Of a stretch of 64,000 nt of DNA, positions 32,345 to 43,417 are shown in pieces. Made by a program: the position numbers and the translations under genes. The notes beneath the pieces were generated by a model. The model worked only from the letters and a program-made list of their open reading frames with translations, was not told where the DNA came from and did no database searches. The stretch covers positions 2,730,001 to 2,794,000 of the forward strand of contig NZ_CP119566.1 in the NCBI RefSeq assembly GCF_029277445.1. The letters are read 5' to 3'. Position 1 is the stretch's first letter, and each line of letters begins with the position of its first letter. The stretch comes from Pararhizobium qamdonense (GTDB lineage Bacteria > Pseudomonadota > Alphaproteobacteria > Rhizobiales > Rhizobiaceae).

Positions 32345-34167
32345 TCCACGGTGACCGATTTGGCCAGATTGCGCGGCTGATCGACGTCGGTGCCCATGAA
32401 CACCGCCGTGTGATAGGCGAGCAGCTGGATCGGCAGCGAGAAGATCATCGGTGCGATGATCTCATCGACATTCGGCAGCACGATCGTGCTCATCGTCTCG
32501 AGTTTGGAGGCGGCAGCGCCCTTCTCGTCGGTGATGAAGATGATCCGGCCGCCGCGGGCTGCCACTTCCTGCATGTTCGACACGGTCTTTTCGAAGAACC
32601 GGTCATGCGGCGCGATCACGATCACCGGCATATTCTCGTCGATCAGCGCGATCGGACCATGCTTCAGCTCGCCGGCGGCATAGCCTTCCGCGTGGATATA
32701 GGAGATTTCCTTCAGCTTCAGCGCGCCTTCCATGGCCAGCGGATAGCTGGTGCCTCGGCCGAGATAGAGCACGTCCTTGCATTTCGACAATTCGCGCGCC
32801 AGGCTCTCGATCGTCGGCTGGATGCTGTTGAGCACCTTGCCCATGATCCGCGGCATTTCGGCAAGGCTGCGGACCAGCACCTTCTCTTCCGCCTCCGACA
32901 CGGTGCCGCGCGCACGACCGGCGCCAATGGCAAGGGCTGCAAGGACGGAGAGCTGGCAGGTAAATGCCTTAGTGGAGGCAACGCCGATTTCCGGGCCGGC
33001 CATGATCGGGAAGATCGCATCGGATTCGCGTGCGATCGTCGATTCCTTGACATTGACGACGGCGCCGATCTTCAGGCCGTTTTCCTTGCAATAGCGCAGC
33101 GATGCCAGCGTATCGGCGGTCTCGCCGGATTGCGAGATGAACAGGGCGGCCGATTGCGGCGAGAGCGGGATATCGCGATAGCGGAATTCCGAAGCCACAT
33201 CGATCTCGACCGGCAGGCGGGCATAGCGCTCGAACCAGTATTTACCGACGAGGCCAGCCAAATAGGCCGTACCGCAGGCGGAGATGGCAAGGCTTGGAAC
33301 CTTGGCGAAATCGATGGCCGCCGCGATCGGATTGACCCTGTTTTCGATGAAATCGACGTAATGGCCAAGCGCGCGCGAAATCACTTCCGGCTGTTCGTAG
33401 ATTTCCTTTTCCATGAAGTGGCGGTGATTGCCCTTATCGACCATATAGGCGGCGGCCACCGAGACCTGGCGTGGACGCGAGACCGGATTGCCGTCGTGAT
33501 CGAGAATTTCGATCCTGTCAGCCGTCAACACGGCCCAATCGCCGTCGATCAGATAGGTGATTTCGTTGGTGAAGGGCGACAGCGCGATCGCGTCGGACCC
33601 CAGAAACATCTCGCCCTTGCCGAAACCGACGGCAAGCGGCGGGCCGCTGCGCGCCGCCATGATCGTCTCCGGCGCATCCTGAAAGATGACGGCCAGCGCA
33701 TAGGCGCCGGTGACACGGCGCAGCATCGCCTGCATCGCCTCCCTCTGGCTCATTCCGTCGCGGATCAGCTTGGCCAGCAATTGGGCGACGACTTCGGTAT
33801 CGGTCTGGGTCTTGAACGTTGCTCCACAGGCCGACAACTCGTCCTTCAGCTCGGAAAAATTCTCGATAATGCCGTTATGGACGACAGCGACGCCGTCGGT
33901 GAAATGCGGATGGGCGTTGTTTTCGGTGGGTGCGCCATGCGTTGCCCAGCGGGTATGGGCAATGCCGGTCTGGCCGGCCAGCGGCTCGCCGCGCAGTTTG
34001 GTTTCCAGATTGACCAGCTTGCCTTCGGCGCGGCGGCGCTCGAGCACGCCGTCATGGATGGTCGCAACCCCTGCGGAATCATAGCCGCGATATTCGAGCC
34101 GCTTCAGCGCATCGACAAGACGCTCGGAGACAGGCTGGTTTCCAACGATACCGACGATGCCGCACAT
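32341..34167 (-). CDS. glmS: Glucosamine--fructose-6-phosphate aminotransferase
   Basis: GlmS makes glucosamine 6-phosphate from fructose 6-phosphate and glutamine, the entry to UDP-GlcNAc. The 608-residue protein has an N-terminal class II glutaminase with catalytic Cys2 (MCGIVGIVGN), RLEYRGYDSAGVA and HTRWATHGAPTE. Two SIS domains follow (SACGTAYLAGLVGKYWFE, ISQSGETADTLASLR, LGRGTSYPLAMEGALKLKEISYIHAEGYAAGELKHGPIAL). GGAGAAG precedes the ATG. It lies 164 bp downstream of glmU. No ribozyme-type leader is present. Confidence 0.97.
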   Translation of the reverse strand: MCGIVGIVGNQPVSERLVDALKRLEYRGYDSAGVATIHDGVLERRRAEGKLVNLETKLRGEPLAGQTGIAHTRWATHGAPTENNAHPHFTDGVAVVHNGIIENFSELKDELSACGATFKTQTDTEVVAQLLAKLIRDGMSQREAMQAMLRRVTGAYALAVIFQDAPETIMAARSGPPLAVGFGKGEMFLGSDAIALSPFTNEITYLIDGDWAVLTADRIEILDHDGNPVSRPRQVSVAAAYMVDKGNHRHFMEKEIYEQPEVISRALGHYVDFIENRVNPIAAAIDFAKVPSLAISACGTAYLAGLVGKYWFERYARLPVEIDVASEFRYRDIPLSPQSAALFISQSGETADTLASLRYCKENGLKIGAVVNVKESTIARESDAIFPIMAGPEIGVASTKAFTCQLSVLAALAIGAGRARGTVSEAEEKVLVRSLAEMPRIMGKVLNSIQPTIESLARELSKCKDVLYLGRGTSYPLAMEGALKLKEISYIHAEGYAAGELKHGPIALIDENMPVIVIAPHDRFFEKTVSNMQEVAARGGRIIFITDEKGAAASKLETMSTIVLPNVDEIIAPMIFSLPIQLLAYHTAVFMGTDVDQPRNLAKSVTVE

Positions 34168-34331
34168 CTTTTTCTTCTCCGCAATTTTTCAAAAGACCGG
34201 CGCGCCAGGAAACAGCCGCCCGCCAATATAGATTTTTTCTGATCACGCTTTGGTACCGGATTTCGCAAAATGCGCAATCAGCCCAAAACTCACTTTCGAT
34301 GTCAGGCTTTAACCGTGACGACCGCAGGATG

Positions 34332-35687
34332 CTATTTCTTGCGGGCAGCCTTTTCCGCCTGATAGCGCTCGCGCAGGATCTTTGCCCGTCCTGGCTTGAC
34401 CTCCTGCCGCGCCCGGCCAAACGCGACCGCATCATCCGGCACATCCTCCGTCACCACGCTGCCGGACGCCACCAGCGCGCCATCGCCGATGGACACCGGT
34501 GCGACCAGCGAGGAGTTGGAGCCGATGAACGCGTTGGCGCCGATGCGGGTGATGTGCTTGTTGACGCCATCATAGTTGCAAGTGATCGTGCCCGCGCCGA
34601 TATTGGTTTTGGCACCGACGAAGGCATCGCCGATATAGGTGAGGTGATTGACCTTCGCACCGGCACCGATCTCGGCCTTCTTCACCTCGCAGAAATTGCC
34701 GACCTTGGAATCGGGACCGAGATTGGCGCCCGGCCGCAGGCGTGCATAGGGACCAACGGTCGCACCGGCACTGACATAGGCGCCCTCAAGGTGGGAAAAG
34801 GCATGGATGACGGCGCCGCTCTCGATGGTGACGCCCGGACCGAAGACCACATTCGGCTCGATCAGAACATCCTGGGCAATCTGCGTATCAAAAGCGAGGA
34901 ACACGGTTTCAGGGGCAATCATCGACACACCGGACACCATCATTTCGTGACGGCGGCGCTTTTGCCAGATGGCCTCGATCATCGCCAGTTCGGCGCGGTT
35001 GTTGCAGCCGGTCAGTTCCGTTTCCGGTGCCTCGACGGCAATCGCCTTGCCTCCCCCGGCGCGGACGATCTCGACGATATCGGTCAGGTAATATTCACCC
35101 TTGGCATTGGCATTGCCGATCTTGCCGAGCAATTCCAGCGCCTTGGCGCCATTGATCGCCATCAGGCCGCCGTTGCAATAGGTGATCTTCTTTTCGTCCT
35201 CGGTCGCATCTTTTTGCTCGCGGATCGCCACAAGCGCGCCGTTATCGATGAGCAACCGGCCGTAACCGGAGGGGTCGGCGGTATGAAAGCCGATGACGAC
35301 GACATCGTTGCCGTCGGCGAGCCCCTGGCGTGCGGCCAGAAGCGGTGCCGCAGTGATCAGCGGCGTATCGCCGAAGACGACGAGAATATCGTCATAACCC
35401 TTGGCGATGGCGTCCTTTGCGGCGAGAACGGCATGGCCGGTGCCGAGGCGTTCGGTCTGGAGAAATGCCGACATATCGATGTCACTACGGGCGGCGGCTG
35501 ACTGAACCGCGTCCGCATCCCGGCCGAGAACAAGCGCCACAGACGCAATCGACGCGTTCACCAGCGATTCCACCACATGCGCGATCATCGGCCGGCCGGC
35601 GACCGGATGCAGCACTTTCGACATGGACGACTTCATGCGGGTGCTTTCCCCCGCCGCCAAAACGATCGCCAGGCATGTCCGCTTCAT
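34332..35687 (-). CDS. glmU: Bifunctional GlmU (uridyltransferase / GlcN-1-P acetyltransferase)
   Basis: GlmU acetylates glucosamine 1-phosphate and attaches UMP to give UDP-GlcNAc. The 451-residue protein has the pyrophosphorylase signature [22 protein letters not shown] at the N terminus, VVFGDTPLI, and a left-handed beta helix of hexapeptide repeats in the C-terminal half (about 250-430), including [23 protein letters not shown] and [27 protein letters not shown] precedes the ATG. Together with glmS it supplies peptidoglycan and LPS precursors. Confidence 0.96.
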   Translation of the reverse strand: MKRTCLAIVLAAGESTRMKSSMSKVLHPVAGRPMIAHVVESLVNASIASVALVLGRDADAVQSAAARSDIDMSAFLQTERLGTGHAVLAAKDAIAKGYDDILVVFGDTPLITAAPLLAARQGLADGNDVVVIGFHTADPSGYGRLLIDNGALVAIREQKDATEDEKKITYCNGGLMAINGAKALELLGKIGNANAKGEYYLTDIVEIVRAGGGKAIAVEAPETELTGCNNRAELAMIEAIWQKRRRHEMMVSGVSMIAPETVFLAFDTQIAQDVLIEPNVVFGPGVTIESGAVIHAFSHLEGAYVSAGATVGPYARLRPGANLGPDSKVGNFCEVKKAEIGAGAKVNHLTYIGDAFVGAKTNIGAGTITCNYDGVNKHITRIGANAFIGSNSSLVAPVSIGDGALVASGSVVTEDVPDDAVAFGRARQEVKPGRAKILRERYQAEKAARKK

Positions 35688-35857
35688 TCGTGTTCTCCAG
35701 CTTTTGTGGCCACCGGCTGCAAACCGGCACGATTCTGCCCGCTACATAACAGGAAGATATTGCATAGAACATAATACGCGCGCGAGCCGCCATATTAACC
35801 CGGATAAAACCCGATCCTGTCATAAGCGGGGCGTGACCGCGATGGGTGGGGACGACG

Positions 35858-37621
35858 ATGCAGGGTTCGACCAAGACAGTGATTTCACAGGAGCGCAACG
35901 GCCAAGGGCGCAACGGCATTGCCGCAGCGCTCGCCCGCCAACCGCTGATCATCCTGGCTTTGGCCGCTGCATGTTTACCCCTGGCGCTATCGATAACCGT
36001 GACCATGCCGATCGGTCCGATGTATTGGGACCACTATATCTATCTCGACGCGGCCAACCGCATCTTTGACGGCCAGATCCCCTCCGTCGACTTCTTCGCG
36101 CCGGTGGGCGGCCTTGGCTATTATCTCTTTGCCGGATGGCTCTATCTTTTCCCGAACGGCCACCCCCTGCTTCTGTCCAGCTGGTCGCTGCTGACGGTCA
36201 CCGCGCCGCTGATGGCGCCCGTGATCCTCGACGTACAGAAGCGCTCGCCAGCGATCGCCTACGGCCTGCTTTTGCCGTTCCTGATCTTTTCGCTGCTGCC
36301 GTTCAACACCGGCGACTTCTATCCCTATCCGGGCTCCGACGGGTTTGGCATCTACAACCGCCAGGTCTGCCAATTGCTCTATGTTCTGGCTGCCGCGCTG
36401 GTTTTCGTGCGGGGATGGAAGACACTCGCCGCAGTGACCGCGCTTGCGATGCTTGCCCTGCTGTTTATCAAGGTCACCGGTGTCGTCGCGGGTCTTGTCC
36501 TTTGCCTGATGGCATTTCTAGCAGGACGCCTGCCGCTTCGCGCGGCCATTCTCGGTGGCGCTGTCTTCTTTGCGGTGATTGGTTTGCTCGAACTGACATC
36601 CGGTATGGTGTCGGCCTATGCCGCCGATATCCTGTCGCTGGTTGTCATCAACGATACCAGCCTCCTGCCCCGCCTGCTGCAGGCAGCTTCGCTGAATTTC
36701 GGTATTGTCCTGGCGAGCTGCCTGCTCGGCCTCGTGCTGTTTATTCAAGGGTTCCCGGCATTGTCTACGGCGATCCGCAGCGTTTTCGCCAAGCCCGGAT
36801 TTCAGGCTTCCGCTGAGGTGTTCGATCAGTCTTTCCTCTGGATCGCCAGCTTCATCGCAGCCGGCCTCCTGTTTGAAAGCCAGAATACCGGCAGCCAGGC
36901 TTTCATCTTCCTGTGGCCGTTGCTGCTGGCGATTCTCATCGAGACCTATCGAAACAAGGGCGCCTCGGTGGCTTTTGCAGCCGTTGCAATCCTGGCGTTG
37001 AGCGCTGCCATTCCTCCGGTTGCCACCGTCACGCAGAAGGCGGCACGCGCCTGGATCGGCAGCGTCAACAACACGCCGCTTGCGCATCAGAACCTGAAAA
37101 CCATGGGCGCGGTTGGTATGCGTGACATGTTAAGCCAGCGCGCGCAGCGCCTTGAGACCAACTACATGGCCTACCGCCCGGCGTATCAGGCCTTGGCCGA
37201 AGCCGGTGAATTGCCTTCGTTCCTGCTCTACAGCGATTTCGAGTTCCAAACGCTGTGGCTGCAGAATGCCGACGCGGTGATCTCAGCCATCCGCACATTC
37301 GAAGCCGCCAACAAGGTGCGGTTCGAGACGGTCATGACGATCGATTTCACCAATCCCTTTGCCTGGCTTCTGGATCGCCATGCGCCCAAATATATCGCCA
37401 TCGGGGCCGATCCCTACCGGGCGGTGCCGCCACCGGGCGAGCGTGTCAACGCGGCCGTGGCAGGCGTCGATCTGGCGCTCTACCCGACATGCCCGCCGAC
37501 GACAGCGCGGCTGAAGCTGCTTGAACTCTATGCGCCGGCACTTGCGGCGGATCATCACCGCATCACCCTGACACCCTGCTATGACGCGTTTGTCCGCAGC
37601 GGGATCACGGCTTCGCCCTGA
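35858..37621 (+). CDS. Multi-pass membrane protein, possible GT-C glycosyltransferase
   Basis: This 587-residue protein has about ten membrane helices, then a soluble region (about 385-587). After helix 1 comes a loop, YWDHYIYLDAANRIFDGQIP followed by SVDFFAPVGGLGYYLFAGWLY, resembling the first catalytic loop of GT-C enzymes (an aspartate, then a G-x-x-P-Y/V-D-F segment). This suggests transfer of sugar from a lipid carrier on the periplasmic face. The acceptor is unknown. The ATG at 35858 is used, and an in-frame GTG at 35846 is possible. It is divergent from glmU. Confidence 0.55.
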   Translation: MQGSTKTVISQERNGQGRNGIAAALARQPLIILALAAACLPLALSITVTMPIGPMYWDHYIYLDAANRIFDGQIPSVDFFAPVGGLGYYLFAGWLYLFPNGHPLLLSSWSLLTVTAPLMAPVILDVQKRSPAIAYGLLLPFLIFSLLPFNTGDFYPYPGSDGFGIYNRQVCQLLYVLAAALVFVRGWKTLAAVTALAMLALLFIKVTGVVAGLVLCLMAFLAGRLPLRAAILGGAVFFAVIGLLELTSGMVSAYAADILSLVVINDTSLLPRLLQAASLNFGIVLASCLLGLVLFIQGFPALSTAIRSVFAKPGFQASAEVFDQSFLWIASFIAAGLLFESQNTGSQAFIFLWPLLLAILIETYRNKGASVAFAAVAILALSAAIPPVATVTQKAARAWIGSVNNTPLAHQNLKTMGAVGMRDMLSQRAQRLETNYMAYRPAYQALAEAGELPSFLLYSDFEFQTLWLQNADAVISAIRTFEAANKVRFETVMTIDFTNPFAWLLDRHAPKYIAIGADPYRAVPPPGERVNAAVAGVDLALYPTCPPTTARLKLLELYAPALAADHHRITLTPCYDAFVRSGITASP

Positions 37622-37623
37622 GA

Positions 37624-39270
37624 TCAGTGCGGCATACGCAGCCGGCTTTCCGTCAACAGGCCGCTTTCATCCAGGATCGGATGGGCGACGGAGACGATAT
37701 GGGCGTTGATGCGCTTCAAGTCGCGCAGGATGTCGAGATGCAGCGAGCTGGTCTGCAGGCTGTCGGTACGTCCGTCGCGCAGGCGCTCCAGATGGCGCTC
37801 CGAGGAGCGCTTCTCCATGTGGCGCACATCGACTTTCACCTCCATGAGATGGCGGGCGAGATCAGCATCGCGGGTCACGAAAATCGTCTGGGCGATGCGC
37901 AGATTGTCGATGGTCAGGTTGAACAGCGTCGTCAGTTCCTGATAGCCGTCCTCGGAGAATTTGAGGCCGTTGTCGATCTTCTTCCTGACCTCTTCCGTCA
38001 GCCCCTTTTCGATGATGTCGCCGATATGTTCGAGATTGATGGCATAATCGATGATGACGATGGAACGGCGGCCATTATCGTCACTGAGACCGCTGCGTCC
38101 CAGCCGCGACAAATAGAGTTTCACCTCCTGCTGCAGCAGATCGACCTGCGTTTCCAGTTTTCCGATATCCTGCAACTTCAAGCGGTCGTTGCTGTTGAAC
38201 GCATTCATCGCGGCAATCAGCATTTTTTCAATGAGGTCGCCCACGCGCAGCACTTCCCGGGTCGCGCCGGATAGGGCGATAACCGGCGTTGTCAGTGCGC
38301 GGTCGTCGAGATAGAGCGGCCCGGTCTCGGCCTTCGGCTCGTCGGGAATAAGCCGCAGCATCAAGCCGGACAGCATGGACGAAAACGGCCAGGCGAGAAT
38401 GGCCAGCACGACGTTGAAGATCAGGTGGATATCGACAGGCAACTTTGCCGGCGACAACGGCAGCGTCTGCAAAAAGGTTGCAGCGGGTGCCGCCACCGAC
38501 AGCGCCAGCAGGCAGCCGATAGCGCGGACAACGAGATTGCCCGTGGTCACCCGTTTGGCGGAGGCGGAAGCCGACAGGGTCGCCATGACCGGCGGAACTG
38601 CACCCCCAAGATTGGCACCCAGAACCAGCGCGATCGTCAGCCCAGACGACAGGATACCGGCGGCCGCAAGCGACAGGATCAGAACGACCACGGCAAGGCT
38701 TGAGGACGAGACGAAGGCGAGCACGGCTGCGAAGATCATCGCCACCGGCCAGGCACTGTCGAGCATGGTGAGGAAGCTGCCAAGGGCTGGCGATTGCCGC
38801 ATCGGCTCCGTTGCAAGCCCCAAAAGGTGCAGCGATAACAGCATCAGGCCGATGCCGACCAGCGCGGTGCCCGCACCCTGTTTGGCACTGGAGCGCCCTG
38901 CCCGGTTGAGCATGACGCCGGCAAGAATGAGGAGGGGCGACAGCCAGTCGATGCCTGTGGCAACGATCCAGGCCGTGACGGCGGTGCCGACATTGGCGCC
39001 CAAGAGCACGATCTGCGCCATGCGGGCGCGGACCAGCCCCTTTTCCACGAAGGATGCGATCATCAGCGCCGTGGCGGTCGAACTTTGAAGCGCAACCGTT
39101 GCGACGAAGCCGCCCACGAACGATCGCACCGGCCCGCTGGTGCCTTGCGCCAATCCGGTCCGCAACCGGATGCCGAAGGCGCGCGTGGCGCCGTCCTTGA
39201 CCTGCGACAACCCGAACAGCAGCAGTGCCACTGCTCCGAACAGGTTGACCATGACGATGATGGATTCCAT
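37624..39270 (-). CDS. Na/Pi cotransporter family protein with PhoU-like tail
   Basis: This 548-residue protein has two Na_Pi_cotrans repeats in the membrane part (about 1-310), each with the Gln-Ser-Ser type signature: ATVALQSSTATALMIASFVEKG and VLAFVSSSSLAVVVLILSLAAAG. NLFGAVALLLFGLSQVKDG opens the protein. The C-terminal 230 residues are helical and PhoU-like (LKLQDIGKLETQVDLLQQEVKL, YAINLEHIGDIIEKGL). It probably moves phosphate with sodium and may sense it. The ATG at 39270 follows one copy of a duplicated CCGGAGTGCAGAC. It is convergent with the GT-C-like gene (2-bp gap). Confidence 0.87.
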   Translation of the reverse strand: MESIIVMVNLFGAVALLLFGLSQVKDGATRAFGIRLRTGLAQGTSGPVRSFVGGFVATVALQSSTATALMIASFVEKGLVRARMAQIVLLGANVGTAVTAWIVATGIDWLSPLLILAGVMLNRAGRSSAKQGAGTALVGIGLMLLSLHLLGLATEPMRQSPALGSFLTMLDSAWPVAMIFAAVLAFVSSSSLAVVVLILSLAAAGILSSGLTIALVLGANLGGAVPPVMATLSASASAKRVTTGNLVVRAIGCLLALSVAAPAATFLQTLPLSPAKLPVDIHLIFNVVLAILAWPFSSMLSGLMLRLIPDEPKAETGPLYLDDRALTTPVIALSGATREVLRVGDLIEKMLIAAMNAFNSNDRLKLQDIGKLETQVDLLQQEVKLYLSRLGRSGLSDDNGRRSIVIIDYAINLEHIGDIIEKGLTEEVRKKIDNGLKFSEDGYQELTTLFNLTIDNLRIAQTIFVTRDADLARHLMEVKVDVRHMEKRSSERHLERLRDGRTDSLQTSSLHLDILRDLKRINAHIVSVAHPILDESGLLTESRLRMPH

Positions 39271-39663
39271 GTCTGCACTCCGGGTCTGCACTCCGGCTTT
39301 CCCGCAAGATTGCTGCGCATCTAGCGAGTCGGCATGTTATTTCGGTTCAATGCTAGCATTTTCGAGGGCGGTATGATCCGCGCTGCGCGTGATTGTGACA
39401 GATATTTTTCGGTTGCCGGCTAACATTTCCGACATGTTCCGGTCTTCGAACGGCACGGCGGCGGACAGGACTGGCCGGGTTCCCGCGTCTGTCAGCATGG
39501 CATCACGAACAAATGTCCGCATGACCGCTCCATACGCCAGCACCGGGCCGATTTCCTCGTCTTTTTGCGTGTTTGAACCCTTCAATTCCGCTGCGGATTG
39601 CTCTAAGGAACGACACCGGTTGCCATCCGGCGGCTATGAAATTGCGACGAGGTATGCAGTCCC
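39271..39663. other. Intergenic region before the ppiD-like gene
   Basis: This 393-bp gap separates two divergent genes. It starts with two perfect tandem copies of gtctgcactccgg (39271-39296). An 82-codon frame on the minus strand (39337-39585, TTG start) and a 96-codon frame on plus (39389-39679) overlap each other. Neither has a good ribosome-binding site or a recognisable protein, so I do not call them genes. The promoter of the ppiD-like gene must lie here, but no clear -35/-10 pair was found. Confidence 0.4.
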
Positions 39664-41559
39664 ATGCTTGAATTCCTGAGAAGAGGCGCCCAAACCTGGG
39701 TTGTCAAAGGACTTTTGGTCCTTCTTGTTCTTTCCTTCGGTGTCTGGGGTGTATCCACGTCGCTGGTGACGGGGACCACTGATGCGGTGGTAACCGTTGG
39801 CGACGTCAAGGTCTCTCCCAGCGATTTCCGCCTTGCCTATGAGCGCCAGCTCGCCCAGCTTTCCCGCCAGTTCGGGACGCGGCTGACCCGCGATCAGGCC
39901 AAGGCCTTCGGCGTTGAAGCGCAGGTCTACTCGCAGCTCGTCGCCGGTGCGACGCTCGATCAGCTGTCGGAAAACATGAATCTCGGCCTGTCGCAGGACC
40001 GCCTCGCCTCGCTGATCAGCGAGGACCCGGCATTCAAGGGTGTCAACGGCCAGTTCGACCGCGCGACCTTCTCGAGCGTGCTGCGCAATGCCGGGCTTCG
40101 CGAACAGGATTATATCAACAATCGCAGCCAGGTTGCCGTGCGCTCGCAGATCGTCGAAGCGCTGTCGGATGGTTATGTGCCGCCGAAGGTGCTCGGCGAC
40201 GCGCTGCGCCAATATCGCAACCAGACACGCACGATCGACTATCTGCTTTTGTCGAATGCCAATGTCGATCCGGTCAAGGCGCCCTCCGACGAGGTGCTCC
40301 AGCCCTGGTTCGAGACGCGCAAGGCTGAATATCGCGCTCCGGAATTCCGCAAGATCAGCTATGTGAAGCTCGAGCCCACCGATATCGCCGATCCGGCTTC
40401 CGTCACCGAAGACGAGCTGCGCGCCGACTATGAGAAGCGCAAGAACAGTTTTAGCTCGGCGGAAACCCGCACGGTCGAACAGCTGTCCTTCCCCTCGCGG
40501 GCGGAGGCTGACGCAGCCGCCGTTAAGCTTTCCACCGGCACGAGTTTCGACGATCTCGTCAAGGCCTCCGGCAAGACCTCCAACGACGTTCTGCTCGGCG
40601 ATTTCACCCGTGACCGCATGCCCGATGCCAAGCTTGGCGATGCGGCCTTCGCTGTGGTTGCAGACGGCCAGACATCGCCTGTGATCGACGGCGCCTTCGG
40701 CCCGGTCATCCTGCGCGTCACCAATATCAAGCCGCAGACAGTCCGTTCCTATGACGAGGTCAAGGAAGAACTGCGCACCGAACTGGCGCTGAGCAACGCC
40801 GCCAATGAAATCATGGGCATCCATGACAAATTCGAGGACGCCCGCAATTCCGGAGCGCCGATGCAGGAAGCTGCTCAACAGACCAACCTCAAGCTGGTTG
40901 TTCTGAACGCTGTCGATGCCCGCGGCAACGATACGAATGGCGACGCCATTGCCGGGATCCCGGAGGCAAAGACCTTGCTGGAAGAAGCCTTCAAGGCTGA
41001 CCCTGACGGGGAAACTCTGCCGGTCAATCTCGGCCGCGACGGTTACGTCTGGTTCGATGTTGATGAAGTGACGCCCGCCCGCGACCGCACGCTGGATGAA
41101 GCCCGCGAACGGGTCGTTGCCGACTGGACGGCGGAACAGCAGCGCAACGAGCTGGCCGCAAAGGCCGTGGCGCTGAAGGCGCGCGTCGAAAAGGGCGAGA
41201 CATTGGCAGCGATTGCCACCGAACTCGGCATTGCGGTTGAAACCAAGTCCGGACTTCGCCGCTCGGCGGAAGATGCAGCGCTCAGCCCCGCAGCCGTCGC
41301 TGCGGCATTCAGCGGCGCAAACGGCCTGGTCGCCAACGCAGCCGGGATCGGCGGCGAAGGCCAGATCCTTTTGAAAGTCACCGAAGTCGATGACGACAAT
41401 CCGGGCGATGCGCTCGACAATGACGATCGCCAGATCAATGCCATCGCCCAGGCCAGCGGCGACGACATTCTCGATCAGATGGTCAGCGAGTTGCAGAAGG
41501 GTTACGGTGTCTCGATCAACCAGCAGCTCGCCGACGTCGCTCTGTCGCAGCAGCGGTAA
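39664..41559 (+). CDS. PpiD-like periplasmic peptidyl-prolyl isomerase (SurA_N/parvulin)
   Basis: This 631-residue protein is anchored by one N-terminal helix (about 12-33, [19 protein letters not shown]), with the rest in the periplasm. A SurA_N-type helical chaperone domain follows ([27 protein letters not shown], about 42-200). A parvulin-like domain lies at about 255-370 ([47 protein letters not shown]). Such proteins help fold outer membrane and secreted proteins leaving the Sec channel. It lies 17 bp before trpD, so translation into the trp-moa genes is likely on one transcript. Confidence 0.85.
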   Translation: MLEFLRRGAQTWVVKGLLVLLVLSFGVWGVSTSLVTGTTDAVVTVGDVKVSPSDFRLAYERQLAQLSRQFGTRLTRDQAKAFGVEAQVYSQLVAGATLDQLSENMNLGLSQDRLASLISEDPAFKGVNGQFDRATFSSVLRNAGLREQDYINNRSQVAVRSQIVEALSDGYVPPKVLGDALRQYRNQTRTIDYLLLSNANVDPVKAPSDEVLQPWFETRKAEYRAPEFRKISYVKLEPTDIADPASVTEDELRADYEKRKNSFSSAETRTVEQLSFPSRAEADAAAVKLSTGTSFDDLVKASGKTSNDVLLGDFTRDRMPDAKLGDAAFAVVADGQTSPVIDGAFGPVILRVTNIKPQTVRSYDEVKEELRTELALSNAANEIMGIHDKFEDARNSGAPMQEAAQQTNLKLVVLNAVDARGNDTNGDAIAGIPEAKTLLEEAFKADPDGETLPVNLGRDGYVWFDVDEVTPARDRTLDEARERVVADWTAEQQRNELAAKAVALKARVEKGETLAAIATELGIAVETKSGLRRSAEDAALSPAAVAAAFSGANGLVANAAGIGGEGQILLKVTEVDDDNPGDALDNDDRQINAIAQASGDDILDQMVSELQKGYGVSINQQLADVALSQQR

Positions 41560-41576
41560 CGCAAAAAGGGATCAGC

Positions 41577-42590
41577 ATGCCGGACTTGAAGCCTTTCGTC
41601 GCCAAGGCCGCAGCGGGTGAAGCGCTGAACCGCGACGATGCACGCGCCGCCTTCGAAATCATCATGTCCGGCGAGGCGACGCCTTCCCAGATAGGCGGCT
41701 TCCTGATGGCGCTGCGCGTGCGCGGCGAAACCGTCGATGAGATCGTCGGCGCCGTCGGCGCGATGCGGGCCCGCATGCTGACGGTGAATGCTCCGGCAGA
41801 CGCCATCGACATCGTCGGAACCGGCGGCGATGGCGCCGGGACCTATAACATCTCGACGCTGGCCGCCTTGATCGTTGCCGGCGCCGGTGTTCCCGTGGCC
41901 AAGCATGGCAACCGGGCGCTCAGCTCCAAGTCGGGAACCGCAGACGCCCTCTCCTGCCTCGGCGTCAAGCTCGATATCGGCCCGGATACGATCGCGCGCT
42001 GCATTTCAGAAGCTGGTCTCGGCTTCATGTTTGCGCAGCAGCATCATTCCGCCATGCGCCATGTCGGCCCGACGCGGGTCGAGCTTGGGACACGGACGAT
42101 TTTCAACCTGCTCGGGCCCCTGTCGAACCCCGCCGGTGTGACCCAGCAGTTGGTTGGCGTGTTTGCGCCGCAGTGGGTTGTCCCCGTTGCGGAAGTCTTG
42201 CGCGATCTCGGCTCGAAAAGTGTCTGGGTCGTGCATGGCGAAGGGCTGGACGAGATCACCACGACCGGCGTTACGCAGGTCGCAGCACTTGAGAACAGTA
42301 ACATCCGCACGTTCGAGCTGACGCCCTCCGATTTTGGCCTTGAAACGGTTCTGCTCGCCGACCTGAAGGGCGGCGATGGCGCCCATAATGCCGTGGCGCT
42401 GAAGGGCGTGCTTCAGGGCGATGCAACGCCTTACCGCGACATCTCGCTTGCCAATGCGGCTGCGTCCCTGGTGATCGCCGGACGGGCCGCAGACCTTCGC
42501 GAGGGCATGGTGCTTGCCCGTCAATCGCTGACAAGCGGCGCTGCCGATGCGACGCTGGAGCGGCTCATCCGCGTTTCGAACGCGGCATAA
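41577..42590 (+). CDS. trpD: Anthranilate phosphoribosyltransferase
   Basis: TrpD joins anthranilate to PRPP, the second step of tryptophan synthesis. The 337-residue protein has [20 protein letters not shown] (PRPP loop), [48 protein letters not shown] and [19 protein letters not shown] precedes the ATG. Its stop is 11 bp before trpC. Confidence 0.97.
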   Translation: MPDLKPFVAKAAAGEALNRDDARAAFEIIMSGEATPSQIGGFLMALRVRGETVDEIVGAVGAMRARMLTVNAPADAIDIVGTGGDGAGTYNISTLAALIVAGAGVPVAKHGNRALSSKSGTADALSCLGVKLDIGPDTIARCISEAGLGFMFAQQHHSAMRHVGPTRVELGTRTIFNLLGPLSNPAGVTQQLVGVFAPQWVVPVAEVLRDLGSKSVWVVHGEGLDEITTTGVTQVAALENSNIRTFELTPSDFGLETVLLADLKGGDGAHNAVALKGVLQGDATPYRDISLANAAASLVIAGRAADLREGMVLARQSLTSGAADATLERLIRVSNAA

Positions 42591-42601
42591 GGAGACGATC
42601 G

Positions 42602-43417
42602 ATGGCCGATATTCTGCAGAAGATCGAAATCTATAAACGCGCGGAAATCGCGGCTGCAAAATCACGCGTCAGCCTCGCTGATCTCAAGGCGATGGCCGGT
42701 GGCCAAGAAGCGCCACGCGGATTTCTCAATGCGCTGAAAGCCAAGCAGTCGGAAGGCCTTTTCGGTCTCATTGCTGAGATCAAAAAAGCGAGCCCCTCGA
42801 AAGGATTGATCCGTCCGGATTTCGATCCGCCGCTCCTGGCAAAAGCCTATGAGGCCGGCGGCGCGGCATGCCTGTCGGTGCTGACCGATAGCCCAAGCTT
42901 CCAAGGTGCGCCGGAATTTCTGACTGCGGCGCGCAACGCCTGTTCGCTTCCGGCCTTGCGCAAGGATTTCATGTTCGAGACCTATCAGGTTCACGAGGCG
43001 CGCGCCTGGGGTGCGGATTGCATCTTGCTGATCATGGCGTCGCTGAATGACAGCGATGCGCAAAGGCTCGAAGACGAGGCATTGACGCTCGGTATGGATG
43101 TTCTGGTCGAGGTTCACGACGCGGAGGAATTGGAGCGGGCGCTGAAGCTCAGCTCGCCGCTGCTGGGGATCAACAACCGCAATCTGAAGACGTTCGAGGT
43201 GGATATCGCTCTGTCCGAAAAGCTATCGCCGCAGGTTCCGGCAGACCGGTTGCTGGTCGGCGAGAGCGGTATTTTCAGCCATGACGACTGCGTGCGGCTG
43301 GCAAAGAGCGGCATCTCGACATTCCTGGTCGGTGAAAGCCTGATGCGTAAGGACGACGTGACCGCTGCCACCCGCACCCTGCTCACCGGTTCCACAACGA
43401 GCCTGGCTGCCGAATGA
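42602..43417 (+). CDS. trpC: Indole-3-glycerol phosphate synthase
   Basis: TrpC closes the indole ring from carboxyphenylaminodeoxyribulose phosphate. The 271-residue TIM barrel has [20 protein letters not shown] (catalytic Lys region), [55 protein letters not shown] and [25 protein letters not shown] precedes the ATG. It is not fused to TrpF. The stop overlaps moaC by 4 bp. Confidence 0.97.
   Translation: MADILQKIEIYKRAEIAAAKSRVSLADLKAMAGGQEAPRGFLNALKAKQSEGLFGLIAEIKKASPSKGLIRPDFDPPLLAKAYEAGGAACLSVLTDSPSFQGAPEFLTAARNACSLPALRKDFMFETYQVHEARAWGADCILLIMASLNDSDAQRLEDEALTLGMDVLVEVHDAEELERALKLSSPLLGINNRNLKTFEVDIALSEKLSPQVPADRLLVGESGIFSHDDCVRLAKSGISTFLVGESLMRKDDVTAATRTLLTGSTTSLAAE

Noticed and set aside
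32410..34242. A 610-codon open frame opposite glmS
   Set aside because: This is an antisense shadow of a well-identified gene, with biased composition and no recognisable domain.
34168..34331. A glmS ribozyme/riboswitch upstream of glmS
   Set aside because: That element occurs in Gram-positive bacteria, and the short spacer shows no matching core.
39271..39296. A CRISPR-like repeat
   Set aside because: There are only two adjacent 13-bp units, with no spacers and no cas genes.
39337..39585. An 82-codon minus-strand gene in the gap before the ppiD-like gene
   Set aside because: It has a TTG start, no ribosome-binding site and no recognised family, and it overlaps an equally poor frame on the other strand.
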